A stretch of DNA of 64,000 bases from the NCBI GenBank assembly GCA_963746185.1, contig CAVVAE010000002.1, positions 682,001 to 746,000 of the forward strand. Reading direction: 5' to 3'. Shown here piece after piece: positions 8,663 to 17,651 of the stretch. The position numbers and the translations under genes were made by a program. Below the pieces are notes generated by a model that saw only the letters and a list, made by a program, of their open reading frames with translations, ran no database searches and was not told where the DNA came from. How positions within the stretch are numbered: the first letter of the stretch is position 1; each line of letters starts with the position of its first letter. Origin of the DNA: CAVVAE01 sp963746185 (GTDB taxonomy: Bacteria > Actinomycetota > Actinomycetes > Propionibacteriales > Nocardioidaceae).

Positions 8663-10044
8663 CATCCGCGTTTGATGACCATATTTCGGCCTACATCGCC
8701 GGCCGACGTTGGTTTGTCGGCAAAGGGCGAGACTTCCTGATCGCGCACATCCACGCGCTCCCCTGGCTCTCTGACGACCCGCGGGTGAGATTTGAAGTGA
8801 TCACGGTCGAGTTCGAGGACGGCACGCGCGACAGCTACCAGTTCCCGGCCGCTTACCTCGACGAAGCGGATCCCGAACTCACCCATGCGCTGGTGGGTCC
8901 GGTCGACGATCCCCAGTTCGGCCCGGCGTTCGCCTACGACGCCGTCTATCTCAAGGACGCAGCTGAGATCTTCCTGCAGGGGTTCCGTGACCAGCGCGAC
9001 GAAGGCACGATCTCGTTCCACGTCGTCAGCGGCTCGGAGGTGCCGGCCGCGGAGACGCCCGGCACGGTGATGACCGCCGAGCAGTCGAACACCTCCATCG
9101 CGTACGGCGAAGACGCGATCCTCAAGCTGTTCCGGCGCGTCAGTGCCGGCGGAAACCCCGACATCGAGATCCACGAAGCCTTGACGCGGCACGGCGGCGA
9201 CCATGTCGCGCCTTTGCTGGGGTGGATCGATGGCAGCTGGTCAGATATCGACGGCAAGCGGCAGGACGGCCACCTCGGCATGCTCCAGGAGTTTCTCCGC
9301 ACCGCAGCCGACGGCTGGGACATGGCCTTGGCCAGCGTGCGTGATCTGCTGACTGAGGAAGACCTCCATCCCGACGAGGTTGGCGGAGACTTCGCCAGTG
9401 AGTCCGAACGGCTCGGGATCGCCACCGCCTCGGTCCACCGCGACCTCGCGGAGCTGTTCGAGACCACCACGTCGACGACGCAGCAACTGGGTGACCTCGC
9501 AGCCGCGATGGCGACCCGGCTGGAAGCCGCCATCTCCATCGTGCCCGAGCTCAAGGACTTCGAGGACGTGCTCCGCGGCGCCTACGAAGCGCTCGGGGCA
9601 TACGACAAGCCCGTCGCCGTACAGCGGATCCATGGCGACCTGCATCTCGGGCAAACCCTGCGGACGGTCAAGGGTTGGAAGATCATCGACTTCGAAGGCG
9701 AGCCGGCTAAGCCGCTGATCGAGCGGCTGGCGCTTGACTCGCCACTGCGCGACGTCTCAGGGATGCTCCGATCCTTCGACTACGCCGCGGGAGCCACGCT
9801 CCAAAGCTTCGGCCACGGTGACCAGCTCCGCTACCGCGCCGAGGAGTGGGCGCAGCGCAACCGGACGGCCTTCCTGGCGGGCTACTCCGAAGAGATCGGT
9901 TCCGACATCAGTCAGCATCGGACCCTGCTCCGCGCGTACGAAGCCGACAAGGCCGTGTACGAAGCTGTGTACGAGGCCCGTAACCGGCCGACTTGGCTGT
10001 CGATTCCGCTGACCGCTATCGAGCGTTTCGCCACGGAAGAGTGA
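8659..10044 (+). CDS. mak: Maltokinase
   Basis: ATP-dependent kinase making maltose-1-phosphate, the donor for GlgE; 461 aa, related to Pep2 and aminoglycoside-type kinases. An N-terminal cap (about 1-90, beginning with ISAYIAGRRWFVGKGRDF) precedes the kinase fold. The catalytic loop is IHGDLHLGQTL and the metal site IIDFEGEP, where Asp replaces the DFG Asp. The GTG start overlaps the treS stop, so TreS and maltokinase are probably translationally coupled, in line with the TreS:Pep2 complex known from mycobacteria. Its C-terminus TAIERFATEE is family-typical. Confidence 0.94.
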   Translation: MTSAFDDHISAYIAGRRWFVGKGRDFLIAHIHALPWLSDDPRVRFEVITVEFEDGTRDSYQFPAAYLDEADPELTHALVGPVDDPQFGPAFAYDAVYLKDAAEIFLQGFRDQRDEGTISFHVVSGSEVPAAETPGTVMTAEQSNTSIAYGEDAILKLFRRVSAGGNPDIEIHEALTRHGGDHVAPLLGWIDGSWSDIDGKRQDGHLGMLQEFLRTAADGWDMALASVRDLLTEEDLHPDEVGGDFASESERLGIATASVHRDLAELFETTTSTTQQLGDLAAAMATRLEAAISIVPELKDFEDVLRGAYEALGAYDKPVAVQRIHGDLHLGQTLRTVKGWKIIDFEGEPAKPLIERLALDSPLRDVSGMLRSFDYAAGATLQSFGHGDQLRYRAEEWAQRNRTAFLAGYSEEIGSDISQHRTLLRAYEADKAVYEAVYEARNRPTWLSIPLTAIERFATEE

Positions 10045-10045
10045 G

Positions 10046-12286
10046 ATGACCACGCAACCGATTCCTGTCACGGTTCCGGTGCCCGAGCTCGATCGCATCG
10101 TCTCGGGGCAGCACCACAGCGCGCATGACGTGTTGGGGCCGCATGTTCACCGGGCCGGCAGCGACAAACGCGTCACCGTGCGCGTTCTCCGTCCGCTTGC
10201 CAAGTCGATCACGGTCAAGACGGCCTCCGGTTCGGTGCCGATGACCCACGAGTACGAAGGCATCTGGGTAGCCGTGCTTCCCGATCCCGATGTGACCGAC
10301 TACCGGCTGGAGGTGGAGTACGACGGTCACGAAACCCAGACCGTCGACGACCCGTATCGGTTCCTTCCCACCCTGGGCGAGATGGACCAGCACCTCATCA
10401 ACGAGGGCCGACACGAAGAGCTCTGGAACGTCCTTGGCGCGCACCTCCATACCTACGAGACCCCTCTCGGCAACGTGAAGGGCACGTCGTTCGCCGTCTG
10501 GGCGCCGAACGCCAAGGGTGTCCGGGTGGCGGGCGAGTTCAACTACTGGGACGGTCGTGCTCACCCGATGCGGGTGCTCGGATCGTCGGGCGTGTGGGAG
10601 CTGTTCATTCCCGACGTCGGCAGCGGCACGCTCTACAAGTACGAGGTGTGTGGCGTCGACGGAGTGTGGCGGCAGAAGGCTGACCCGATGGCGCAGCACA
10701 CCGAAGTCCCGCCCCTGCGAGCCTCGGTCGTGTTCGAGTCGTCATACGAGTGGAGAGACGAAGACTGGCTCGAGCGACGGGCTGAAGAGTCCGGCGTCGA
10801 CCGACCGATGAGCATCTACGAGGTCCACCTCGGCTCGTGGCGTCGCGGACTCGGCTACCGCGAGCTCGCCGAGGAGCTGGTGGCCTACGTCTCTGAGCTC
10901 GGGTTCACCCATGTCGAGCTTCTCCCGGTGATGGAGCATCCGTTCGGGGGTTCGTGGGGCTATCACGTCACGTCGTTCTTCGCGCCGACGGCGCGTTTCG
11001 GCAACCCTGACGACTTCCGCTATCTGGTTGACCGGCTGCACGCGGCCGGCATCGGCGTGATCGTCGACTGGGTCCCCGGACACTTCGCCACCGACGACTT
11101 TGCGCTAGCGAAGTTCGACGGCACCCCGCTCTACGAGCACGGCGACCCGAGCCGCGGCTGGCACGAGGAGTGGGGTTCCTTCATCTTCAACTTCGGCCGC
11201 TCGGAGGTGCGCAACTTCCTGGTAGCCAACGCTCTGTACTGGCTCGAAGAGTTCCACGTCGACGGCCTGCGTGTCGACGGAGTCGCGTCGATGCTCTACC
11301 TCGATTACTCCCGCGAGCCTGGCGAGTGGACACCCAACATCCATGGCGGCCGGGAGAACCTCGAGGCGGTCGCCTTCCTGCAAGAGGTCAACGCCACCTG
11401 CTACAAGCGAGTGCCCGGCGTCGTCACGATCGCGGAGGAGTCGACGGCCTGGCCGGGCGTGACCAGGCCGACTCACGTGGGTGGTCTGGGCTTCGGTTTT
11501 AAATGGAACATGGGCTGGATGCACGACTCCCTCGGGTACGTCGCGAACGACCCGGTGCACCGGCAGTACCACCACCATCAGATGACGTTCTCGATGATGT
11601 ACGCCTACGCCGAGAACTACGTGCTGCCCATCTCGCACGACGAGGTGGTGCACGGCAAGGGTTCGATGCTGCGCAAGATGCCCGGCGACCGGTGGAAGCA
11701 ACTCGCCAACCTCCGGGCCTACCTGGCGTTCATGTGGGCGCATCCGGGCAAGCAGCTGATCTTCATGGGCACCGAGTTTGCCCAGGAGTCCGAGTGGGCC
11801 GAAGGCCGCGAGCTCGACTGGTGGTTGCTCGAACATGTCGAGCACCGTGGCGTCCACGACCTGGTGGCTGACCTCAACCGCGCCTATGCCAGCAACTCGG
11901 CATTGTGGAACCTCGACCAAGACCCGGCGGGATTCAGCTGGATCGACGCGAACGACAACACCAACAACGTGTTCAGCTTCCTTCGTACGTCGGTAGACGG
12001 ATCACACGTCGCGTGTATCGCCAACTTCGCGGCGGTCCCGCACCACGACTACCGCGTCGGGCTGCCCGAGGAAGGCGCGTGGGACGAGATCCTCAACACC
12101 GACGCCCGGGCGTACTACGGCTCCGGCGTCGGCAACCTGGGGTCGGTCGAGGCCGCTGCCCAACCGTGGCACGGTCGACCCGCCTCCGCCGTGGTGCAAC
12201 TCCCTCCCCTCGGGACCGTCTGGCTTCGCTTCACTCCCCACGCACCTGTCAGGTTGCAATCGGGTGCCAGCACGAGCACACCCTGA
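10046..12286 (+). CDS. glgB: 1,4-alpha-glucan branching enzyme
   Basis: Makes alpha-1,6 branches in glycogen/capsular glucan, 746 aa, GH13_9. An N1 domain (about 10-105) and CBM48 domain (about 125-225; SFAVWAPNAKGVRVAGEFN) precede the barrel. Motifs: VELLPVMEHPFGGSWGYH, HVDGLRVDGVASMLYLDYSR (nucleophile Asp), VVTIAEESTAWPG (catalytic Glu) and LPISHDEVVHGKGSM. ATG follows the maltokinase stop by one base, with GAAGAG upstream. Odd: the last 14 codons plus the stop fall inside a 48-bp palindromic repeat (12244-12291), so the tail after the usual end near PPLGTVWLRF looks repeat-derived. Confidence 0.96.
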   Translation: MTTQPIPVTVPVPELDRIVSGQHHSAHDVLGPHVHRAGSDKRVTVRVLRPLAKSITVKTASGSVPMTHEYEGIWVAVLPDPDVTDYRLEVEYDGHETQTVDDPYRFLPTLGEMDQHLINEGRHEELWNVLGAHLHTYETPLGNVKGTSFAVWAPNAKGVRVAGEFNYWDGRAHPMRVLGSSGVWELFIPDVGSGTLYKYEVCGVDGVWRQKADPMAQHTEVPPLRASVVFESSYEWRDEDWLERRAEESGVDRPMSIYEVHLGSWRRGLGYRELAEELVAYVSELGFTHVELLPVMEHPFGGSWGYHVTSFFAPTARFGNPDDFRYLVDRLHAAGIGVIVDWVPGHFATDDFALAKFDGTPLYEHGDPSRGWHEEWGSFIFNFGRSEVRNFLVANALYWLEEFHVDGLRVDGVASMLYLDYSREPGEWTPNIHGGRENLEAVAFLQEVNATCYKRVPGVVTIAEESTAWPGVTRPTHVGGLGFGFKWNMGWMHDSLGYVANDPVHRQYHHHQMTFSMMYAYAENYVLPISHDEVVHGKGSMLRKMPGDRWKQLANLRAYLAFMWAHPGKQLIFMGTEFAQESEWAEGRELDWWLLEHVEHRGVHDLVADLNRAYASNSALWNLDQDPAGFSWIDANDNTNNVFSFLRTSVDGSHVACIANFAAVPHHDYRVGLPEEGAWDEILNTDARAYYGSGVGNLGSVEAAAQPWHGRPASAVVQLPPLGTVWLRFTPHAPVRLQSGASTSTP

Positions 12287-12291
12287 CAAGT
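12244..12291. repeat. 48-bp inverted-end repeat, copy 1 (overlaps glgB 3' end)
   Basis: It begins ACCTGTCAGG and ends CCCTGACAAGT. The right half GCACGAGCACACCCTGACA is nearly identical to the copy at 30313. The glgB stop codon TGA (12284-12286) is inside the right terminus. As RNA it could fold into a hairpin and act as the operon terminator. Confidence 0.75.
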
Positions 12292-12362
12292 TGGTGGGAA
12301 CCTGGTCGGGTCGACCACCGTCATAGTGGTGTCAAGCTTTGGCCCATGAACGGAGATCGCCC

Positions 12363-13106
12363 ATGTCGTCGTACCTGATCGGATCAGGCAACGGGAAGCT
12401 GCGCGGCGCCGCCGTTTTGATAACGGGAGCGTTCCTGGTGTCGAGTGCGGCCGCCGGGTGCTCGTCGGACCCCGCCGAGGCTGGCACGGAGGAGGACTTT
12501 TCGTCCTGCGACACCGCCAACATGGATCCCTCCCTGCCGACCTCTACGGCCCGCGACTGGGTGACCTACGCCGACCATCTCGCCATCGTGCACTGGGTGT
12601 CTGAGAAGGAACTCGAGACCATTCCCGACGATGGCGATCCTGAGCAGGGCGAGATCCAGCGTTCGGTCACGATCGGCGTGGACGACGTGCTGTGGTCGCG
12701 ACCGCAGGCGCCTGCACTGCCGGACGAGATCACCTACTTCGCCTGGGGTTGGACCTACGACGGGGATGAGCGCACCGAGCTAGGCCCGTGGGGCTTCCCG
12801 CGCATCGAGGAAGGCCACACGTACGTGATGCCGATCGTCCGCTACACCGATCCCGACGGAGCACACAGCCGGTGGGGGCCGTTCGCGAGCGACGGCACTC
12901 TGCCGTACGACGACGGGGTACTCGGGGAAGGCGAGACCACGAACTGTGCGCACCCCCAATGGGCCCCTGTCGCGCAGAAGGTGATCGGTCAGGACGCGCA
13001 AGCTCTCGCCGATGTCCTCGACAGCACCAAGCCCGACCCGAAGGCGCTGCCGTACATGAATCTCGACCCCGAGAAGCGGATGCAACACGTCATGCAGGAC
13101 AACTGA
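12363..13106 (+). CDS. Putative secreted lipoprotein of unknown function
   Basis: 247 aa. The N-terminus has a hydrophobic segment (AAVLITGAFLVSSAAAG) ending in the lipobox AAGC, then an acidic mature part. The body is rich in Trp, Asp and Tyr (HWVSEKELETIPDDGD, YFAWGWTYDGDE, YTDPDGAHSRWGP) and has two later Cys (SSCDTA, TTNCAHP) that could form a disulfide. I do not recognise a family. ATG 12363 was chosen over ATG 12339 because CGGAG lies about 8 bases upstream. Monocistronic between two 48-bp repeat copies; convergent with the next lipoprotein gene. Confidence 0.75.
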   Translation: MSSYLIGSGNGKLRGAAVLITGAFLVSSAAAGCSSDPAEAGTEEDFSSCDTANMDPSLPTSTARDWVTYADHLAIVHWVSEKELETIPDDGDPEQGEIQRSVTIGVDDVLWSRPQAPALPDEITYFAWGWTYDGDERTELGPWGFPRIEEGHTYVMPIVRYTDPDGAHSRWGPFASDGTLPYDDGVLGEGETTNCAHPQWAPVAQKVIGQDAQALADVLDSTKPDPKALPYMNLDPEKRMQHVMQDN

Positions 13107-13123
13107 CCTCACAGCACTAACCC

Positions 13124-13172
13124 ACTTGTCATGGTAGGAGTCGTGTCCCAGCACAACCACGCCCTGACAAGT
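13124..13172. repeat. 49-bp inverted-end repeat, copy 2
   Basis: Perfect 8-bp terminal inverted repeats ACTTGTCA / TGACAAGT, with internal GTCGTG-TCCCAGCACAACCACGC matching copies 1 and 3. It fills the space between two convergent lipoprotein genes (stops at 13106 and 13178), a good place for a bidirectional terminator. Confidence 0.75.
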
Positions 13173-13177
13173 CGGTT

Positions 13178-14143
13178 CTAGGAGCCGGTGGCGGCCACCA
13201 GTCCGCCGTACTGGCCGATCACCAACGGCAGTCCTTTGAGGGGAACAACCATCAGCACCTGATGCTGGTAGTGCAGCCGGGCCGAGCGGCGTACCGGCTC
13301 AGTGAGGTAGGCCCCGGGCTCGGAACCGCTGAACTGCAGGCTGTGTCCCTTGTCGACCTGGTAGTTGTCCGTGCGGTTGAGCGTCACGAACATCATTGCG
13401 CCGCCGTCGACGAGGCGGAGCACGTACTTCACCGGCGCTGCCTCCCACGATTGGTTAAACGTCACGTTGGTCGTGGGCTGAGCAGCGCGGAGGTCTCGCA
13501 TCTGGGTGATGAAGGAGTCCTCGACGAAGTCGTCGGCGAAGGGCGACTCCGGAGACGAGACCACCGATGCGTAGTGGTTGGCGATCTGCTGTGGTGCGGC
13601 AGGCAGCCGCGACGTCTCCCCGTCCGACCAGCCTCCCTCGTCGGCCGTGTCGTAGCGAACGGCGGTGCCGTCGTCACGTAATGCCAGAGACGGAAGTTGG
13701 GTGGTGGCCGCGAGCCGAGGTGCCATCGCCGCCCGCCAGACACCCGTGCTCGAAGAACGGATGAAGACGGCAACCGTTTGCTGGTCCTGGCCGGAGGCTC
13801 GAGATACGGCGACGAACCAGAGCGGGTAGCTGTCGAACCGGTCGACCAGGATCTCGGCACGCGGATCCAGCTCCAGCTGCTGGCCGGTCACACCGAGTCG
13901 CTGCCTGATGCGGAACGCCCCCTGGTCTACCACTAGCAGTGAGCCGGTCTCGATCTCGGTCAGCGCCCCGGCATTGTCAATTTCTGCGAGCGCGCGGTTG
14001 TAAGAGCTGAGCACCGACACCGCCGCCGTCAGCGACACGCCAGGCTTGCTGAGGTCGTCGAGGTCCTTGTGATGTGGCAGCGCACAACCGCTCGCCACTC
14101 CCGCCGCGACGACCAGCGCGACGATGCGGCTGCCGCGCCCCAT
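13178..14143 (-). CDS. Putative lipoprotein, unknown function
   Basis: 321 aa. Signal peptide IVALVVAAGVASGC with lipobox, then a soluble domain without recognisable catalytic motif. It contains LTAAVSVLSSYNRALAEIDNAG, YPLWFVAVSRASGQDQQTVAVFIRSS and a C-terminal LHYQHQVLMVVPLKG. The overall style resembles actinobacterial DUF-type surface proteins, but I cannot name it. ATG 14143 overlaps the stop of the preceding membrane-protein gene (TGATG), so the two are probably co-translated and may work together at the cell surface. Confidence 0.75.
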   Translation of the reverse strand: MGRGSRIVALVVAAGVASGCALPHHKDLDDLSKPGVSLTAAVSVLSSYNRALAEIDNAGALTEIETGSLLVVDQGAFRIRQRLGVTGQQLELDPRAEILVDRFDSYPLWFVAVSRASGQDQQTVAVFIRSSSTGVWRAAMAPRLAATTQLPSLALRDDGTAVRYDTADEGGWSDGETSRLPAAPQQIANHYASVVSSPESPFADDFVEDSFITQMRDLRAAQPTTNVTFNQSWEAAPVKYVLRLVDGGAMMFVTLNRTDNYQVDKGHSLQFSGSEPGAYLTEPVRRSARLHYQHQVLMVVPLKGLPLVIGQYGGLVAATGS

Positions 14144-14799
14144 CACGCCTTCTCCGGTTTGTGGCTCCGCGCCGCGCGCCGCCGTCCAGGTCTTGGGGGA
14201 GCTGTCGCCTTGAGCACCCATCCCGCGACGGCCATGCCCACGCCACCCACAGCGAGTGCGAGACCGCCCACGAAGACGCCCTTCTGCACGAGCTTGAGTG
14301 TCAGGTCGGCGTTGAAGTCTGGCGAGAGGTCGGGGTCCATCGCCACCAGGTCGACCGCGCTGTCAGGCAGCGGGAACGTCACCGTCGCCGTGCCCTCCCC
14401 CTGCTGGCTGGCCAGCCACCAGTCGAGATCGCCCGGGGCTTCCTGGGGGACCGCGTCGCCGGTGACCTCGTGAGGCTTGGCGGCTTTGCTGTCCCACGGA
14501 ATGTCGATGCCGTCGAGCCGGGTGTACGACGTCTGGGCGAGATAGTCGCGCACGTCGACGTCGTGCGCGACGCCGAGGAACACGGGTTGGTTGTCATCGG
14601 TGTGCACCGTCACCTCGAGCGTGGGACCGCTATAGGTCAACGCACCCGGCGAGGTGGCGATGACAGCACCGGAGGAACTGAAGTCATGCGAGCCACTCGA
14701 GATCTTGTTGTCCGGTCCGAACGTGACTGCAGCCACGACGCCGATCAGGCTCGCGGTGACTCCGATGAGGATCAGGAGCCAACCGAGGACCGTTCGCAT
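14143..14799 (-). CDS. Membrane-anchored protein, unknown function
   Basis: 218 aa. One N-terminal transmembrane helix (VLGWLLILIGVTASLIGVVAAVTF, residues about 4-27), an extracellular domain of roughly 140 residues, and a second helix near the C-terminus (GVFVGGLALAVGGVGMAVAGWVL) followed by a basic tail ending HKPEKA. The topology is a small two-helix protein with an exposed domain. The start was set at ATG 14799 (MRTVLGW), where the hydrophobic helix begins. It lies 13 bases after the CnoX-like gene and overlaps the lipoprotein gene downstream, giving a likely three-gene operon. Confidence 0.75.
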   Translation of the reverse strand: MRTVLGWLLILIGVTASLIGVVAAVTFGPDNKISSGSHDFSSSGAVIATSPGALTYSGPTLEVTVHTDDNQPVFLGVAHDVDVRDYLAQTSYTRLDGIDIPWDSKAAKPHEVTGDAVPQEAPGDLDWWLASQQGEGTATVTFPLPDSAVDLVAMDPDLSPDFNADLTLKLVQKGVFVGGLALAVGGVGMAVAGWVLKATAPPRPGRRRAARSHKPEKA

Positions 14800-14812
14800 C
14801 GGCGGCAATCTG

Positions 14813-15751
14813 CTAGAACAACGCAGAGGCGAGTTGTTGGCGAGCGCGGACGACAAGTGGATCGTCGTCACCGATGACGGCGAACATCCCGATCAGGTGT
14901 TTGCGCGCAGCGTCCCTGTCGTCGCCGCTACTGCGTCGTACGAGCTCGATCAGGCGGCGGAAAGCGTCGTCAACACGACCGTCGATCAGATCAAGGTCGG
15001 CTGCCAGCATCTGCACGTCGATGTCGTTCGGTCGCTGCACGGCTGCTTCGCGGGCTGCCGCGGCGTCAACGCCCTGGGTGCGCTTGAGGAGCTGAGCCTG
15101 AGCGAGCCCGAGGGTGGCTTCGTCGTCGCCCGGAGAGGCCTTGAGAGCCTCCTCGTAGCCTGCGATGGCAGTGTCGAGATCACCCGCGAGGAAGGCGGCC
15201 TCTGCCTCGGGATGCTTGGCCGGCACCTCTTCGTCTGGTTGCGCTTTTTCGGCCGATGTCGAGCCGGCGACGGGCTGCGCGTTGCCTGTCACGCCGTTGG
15301 CAACCGCCGCCTCGAGGATCTGCTCGAGCAGCGTGCGCATCTCAGCCTCGGGAAGCGGCTCCTGGATCAGTGGCGCCAACTGTCCACGCAGGGCCGCCAC
15401 GACGAGTGGGACCTGCGGAATGCCAAGCGCCTGTGCCAGCTCTGGGTTCGCTCCGACGTCGACCTTCGCGAGCAGGAACCGGCCGGCGAAATCCTCGGCG
15501 AGCTTGGTGAGGGTGTTGTTGATGTCGATTGACGTCGGCGCCTCCTGGGACCAGAAGCTCACCAACACCACGACTGACAGGGAACGCTCGAGGACATCTG
15601 AGCGCAGTGACTGTTCGCTGGTCACGTCGAACGCGTAGCTGCTTCCGCTCGCGGTCGGAGGGACGGCTCCAGGCGTCGCAGGGCCACTCGTCGGCTTGCG
15701 CAACGGTGAGAGGTCGACGGCGCCCGGGCGCGAGAACTGCGGAACGGTCAT
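14813..15751 (-). CDS. CnoX/YbbN-like thioredoxin-fold TPR protein without redox cysteines
   Basis: 312 aa. N-terminal thioredoxin fold (about 40-150; VSFWSQEAPTSIDINNTLTKLAEDFAGRFLLAKVDVGANPELAQALGI), a linker rich in Ala/Glu, then C-terminal TPR-like helices (EAEAAFLAGDLDTAIAGYEEALKASPGDDEATLGLA). This is the architecture of YbbN/CnoX, a chaperone-holdase that hands clients to GroEL or DnaK. The usual CxxC site is replaced by SQEAPTS, so it cannot act as a dithiol oxidoreductase; E. coli YbbN is also altered here. ATG 15751 is used; GTG 15757 is an alternative in the same frame. Confidence 0.82.
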   Translation of the reverse strand: MTVPQFSRPGAVDLSPLRKPTSGPATPGAVPPTASGSSYAFDVTSEQSLRSDVLERSLSVVVLVSFWSQEAPTSIDINNTLTKLAEDFAGRFLLAKVDVGANPELAQALGIPQVPLVVAALRGQLAPLIQEPLPEAEMRTLLEQILEAAVANGVTGNAQPVAGSTSAEKAQPDEEVPAKHPEAEAAFLAGDLDTAIAGYEEALKASPGDDEATLGLAQAQLLKRTQGVDAAAAREAAVQRPNDIDVQMLAADLDLIDGRVDDAFRRLIELVRRSSGDDRDAARKHLIGMFAVIGDDDPLVVRARQQLASALF

Positions 15752-15876
15752 GCGCACATCCTAGATGGACCGCAACTGGCGACCGAGTCGACCGAGTCGC
15801 CGATGGACGATGGACGGACAGAAGCGGCGAAGTCGCGGTCCGGCTCAACAAGCCACGTCAATGATGAAGCCGGCCC

Positions 15877-17628
15877 CTAGAATCTCGCGGGCTCCCGGTA
15901 TTCGCCCCATTCGGCGCGCAGCGCATTGCAGATCTCGCCCAGTGACGCCTCGACCCGGACGGCCTGGAGCATCGCGGGGATCATGTTGGAGTCGGTACGC
16001 GACACATCGACAAGCTCGGCGAGCGCCTTGTCGACGGCCTGCTGGTCACGCTGCGCGCGGCGCCCGGCCAGCTCGCGCACCTGCTCGACCTCGACTTCAT
16101 GCGAGACCCGAAGGATCTCGAGCTCGCCACTGATCGTGGAGGTGTGGCAGTTGACGCCGACGACCTTCTTCTCCTCCTTCTCCAACGCAACCTGGTACTG
16201 GAAAGCCGCTTCGGCGATCTCCGACATGAACCAGCCATCTTCGATCCCGCGCAAGATGCCCGCGGTCATCGGGCCGATGCCAAACTTCGTACGACGACCG
16301 CTCTCGGCGATCTCTGCCGCCAGGGCTTCGGGCTCGCTGGACCGGTGGGTCGAACCGCCGATCTCGAGGATCTTGTCGAAGATGGCGTTGGCTTCGGCTT
16401 CGATCTTGTCGGTGAGCGCCTCGACGTACCACGAGCCGCCCAGCGGATCGGCGACATTGACGACGCCGGTCTCCTCCATCAGCACCTGCTGGGTACGCAT
16501 GGCGATCTCGGCGGACTGCTCCGTCGGCAGCGCGAGCGTCTCGTCAAGGGCGTTGGTGTGCAGCGAGTTGGTGCCACCGAGGATGGCTGACAATGCCTCC
16601 ACTGCGGTGCGGACGACGTTGTTGTAGGGCTGTTGCGCCGTGAGGGAGACGCCGGCCGTCTGGGTGTGGAACCGGAGCCATTGGGCCTTCTCGGTCTTGG
16701 CGCCGTAGACATCGCGCATCCAGCGGGCCCAGATGCGCCTGGCGGCCCGGAACTTCGCGATCTCCTCGAAGAAGTCGAGGTGGGCGTCGAAGAAGAACGA
16801 CAGGCCGGGCGCGAATGTCTCGATGTCGAGCCCACGAGACAGGCCCAGCTCGACGTACCCGAACCCATCGGCCAGGGTGAACGCGAGCTCCTGGGCAGCT
16901 GTGGAGCCGGCCTCACGGATGTGGTAGCCGGAGACCGAGAGTGGCTTGTAGTCCGGGATGTCGTGGGCGCAGTACTCCATCAGGTCGCCGATGAGGCGGA
17001 GGTGCGGCTCGGGTGTGAAGAGCCACTCCTTCTGCGCGATGTACTCCTTGAAGATGTCGGTCTGCAACGTTCCGTTGAGCTTGCTGATGTCTGCGCCCTG
17101 GCGTTCGGCGGCGACGAGATACATGCAGAAGATCGGGACCGCGGGACCGGAGATGGTCATCGACGTCGTGACGTCCTCGAGGTGGATGCCGTCGAACAGG
17201 GTCTCCATGTCGGCTGCGGTGTCGATGGCCACTCCGCAGTGGCCGACTTCACCGAGCGCCTTGGGGTCATCGCTGTCGCGCCCCATCAGGGTGGGCATGT
17301 CGAACGCCACCGAGAGGCCACCGCCACCATGGCCGAGGATCATCTTGTAGCGCTCGTTGGTCTGCTGGGCGTTGCCGAAGCCGGCGAACTGACGGATTGT
17401 CCAGGTGCGGCCGCGGTAGCCAGTGGAGTAGAGGCCACGAGTGAAGGGGAACTCACCCGGCCAGCCGATGCGCTCGAAGTCCGGGTGGTCAGTGCCCTCG
17501 GTCGGGCCGTAGACGGGATCGACCTCGACCTGCGAGAGCGTGGTGAAGTCGGCCTCGCGGATCCGCGAGGCGTCGTACCGCTGCTGCCAGCGGCTGCGGC
17601 CTGCCTCGATGTCGCGTGCGTCGGTCAT
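15877..17628 (-). CDS. icmA: Isobutyryl-CoA mutase large subunit (acyl-CoA mutase)
   Basis: Coenzyme-B12-dependent interconversion of isobutyryl-CoA and n-butyryl-CoA. 583 aa, lacking a B12-binding domain, so it needs a separate small subunit (IcmB), which is not in this window. It is very close to Streptomyces IcmA: SGYHIREAGSTAAQELAFTL, GGTNSLHTNALDETLALP and VADPLGGSWYVE. Two specificity residues can be read. Phe81 in TIRQFAGF replaces the Tyr of methylmalonyl-CoA mutase, and Gln199 in EYIAQKEWLF replaces its substrate-binding Arg; both point to isobutyryl-CoA. The ATG at 17628 follows GGGAGGACCC. A perfect 20-bp palindrome lies 24 bases upstream. Confidence 0.88.
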   Translation of the reverse strand: MTDARDIEAGRSRWQQRYDASRIREADFTTLSQVEVDPVYGPTEGTDHPDFERIGWPGEFPFTRGLYSTGYRGRTWTIRQFAGFGNAQQTNERYKMILGHGGGGLSVAFDMPTLMGRDSDDPKALGEVGHCGVAIDTAADMETLFDGIHLEDVTTSMTISGPAVPIFCMYLVAAERQGADISKLNGTLQTDIFKEYIAQKEWLFTPEPHLRLIGDLMEYCAHDIPDYKPLSVSGYHIREAGSTAAQELAFTLADGFGYVELGLSRGLDIETFAPGLSFFFDAHLDFFEEIAKFRAARRIWARWMRDVYGAKTEKAQWLRFHTQTAGVSLTAQQPYNNVVRTAVEALSAILGGTNSLHTNALDETLALPTEQSAEIAMRTQQVLMEETGVVNVADPLGGSWYVEALTDKIEAEANAIFDKILEIGGSTHRSSEPEALAAEIAESGRRTKFGIGPMTAGILRGIEDGWFMSEIAEAAFQYQVALEKEEKKVVGVNCHTSTISGELEILRVSHEVEVEQVRELAGRRAQRDQQAVDKALAELVDVSRTDSNMIPAMLQAVRVEASLGEICNALRAEWGEYREPARF

Positions 17629-17651
17629 GGGTCCTCCCGCGCGGGTGGAAA

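Noticed and set aside
15758..15876. Imperfect palindrome GGCGAC..GTCGAC..GTCGCC and short direct repeats between icmA and the CnoX-like gene
   Set aside because: The symmetry is broken and consists of simple repeats of GACCGAGTC and GATGGAC; too weak to call an operator.
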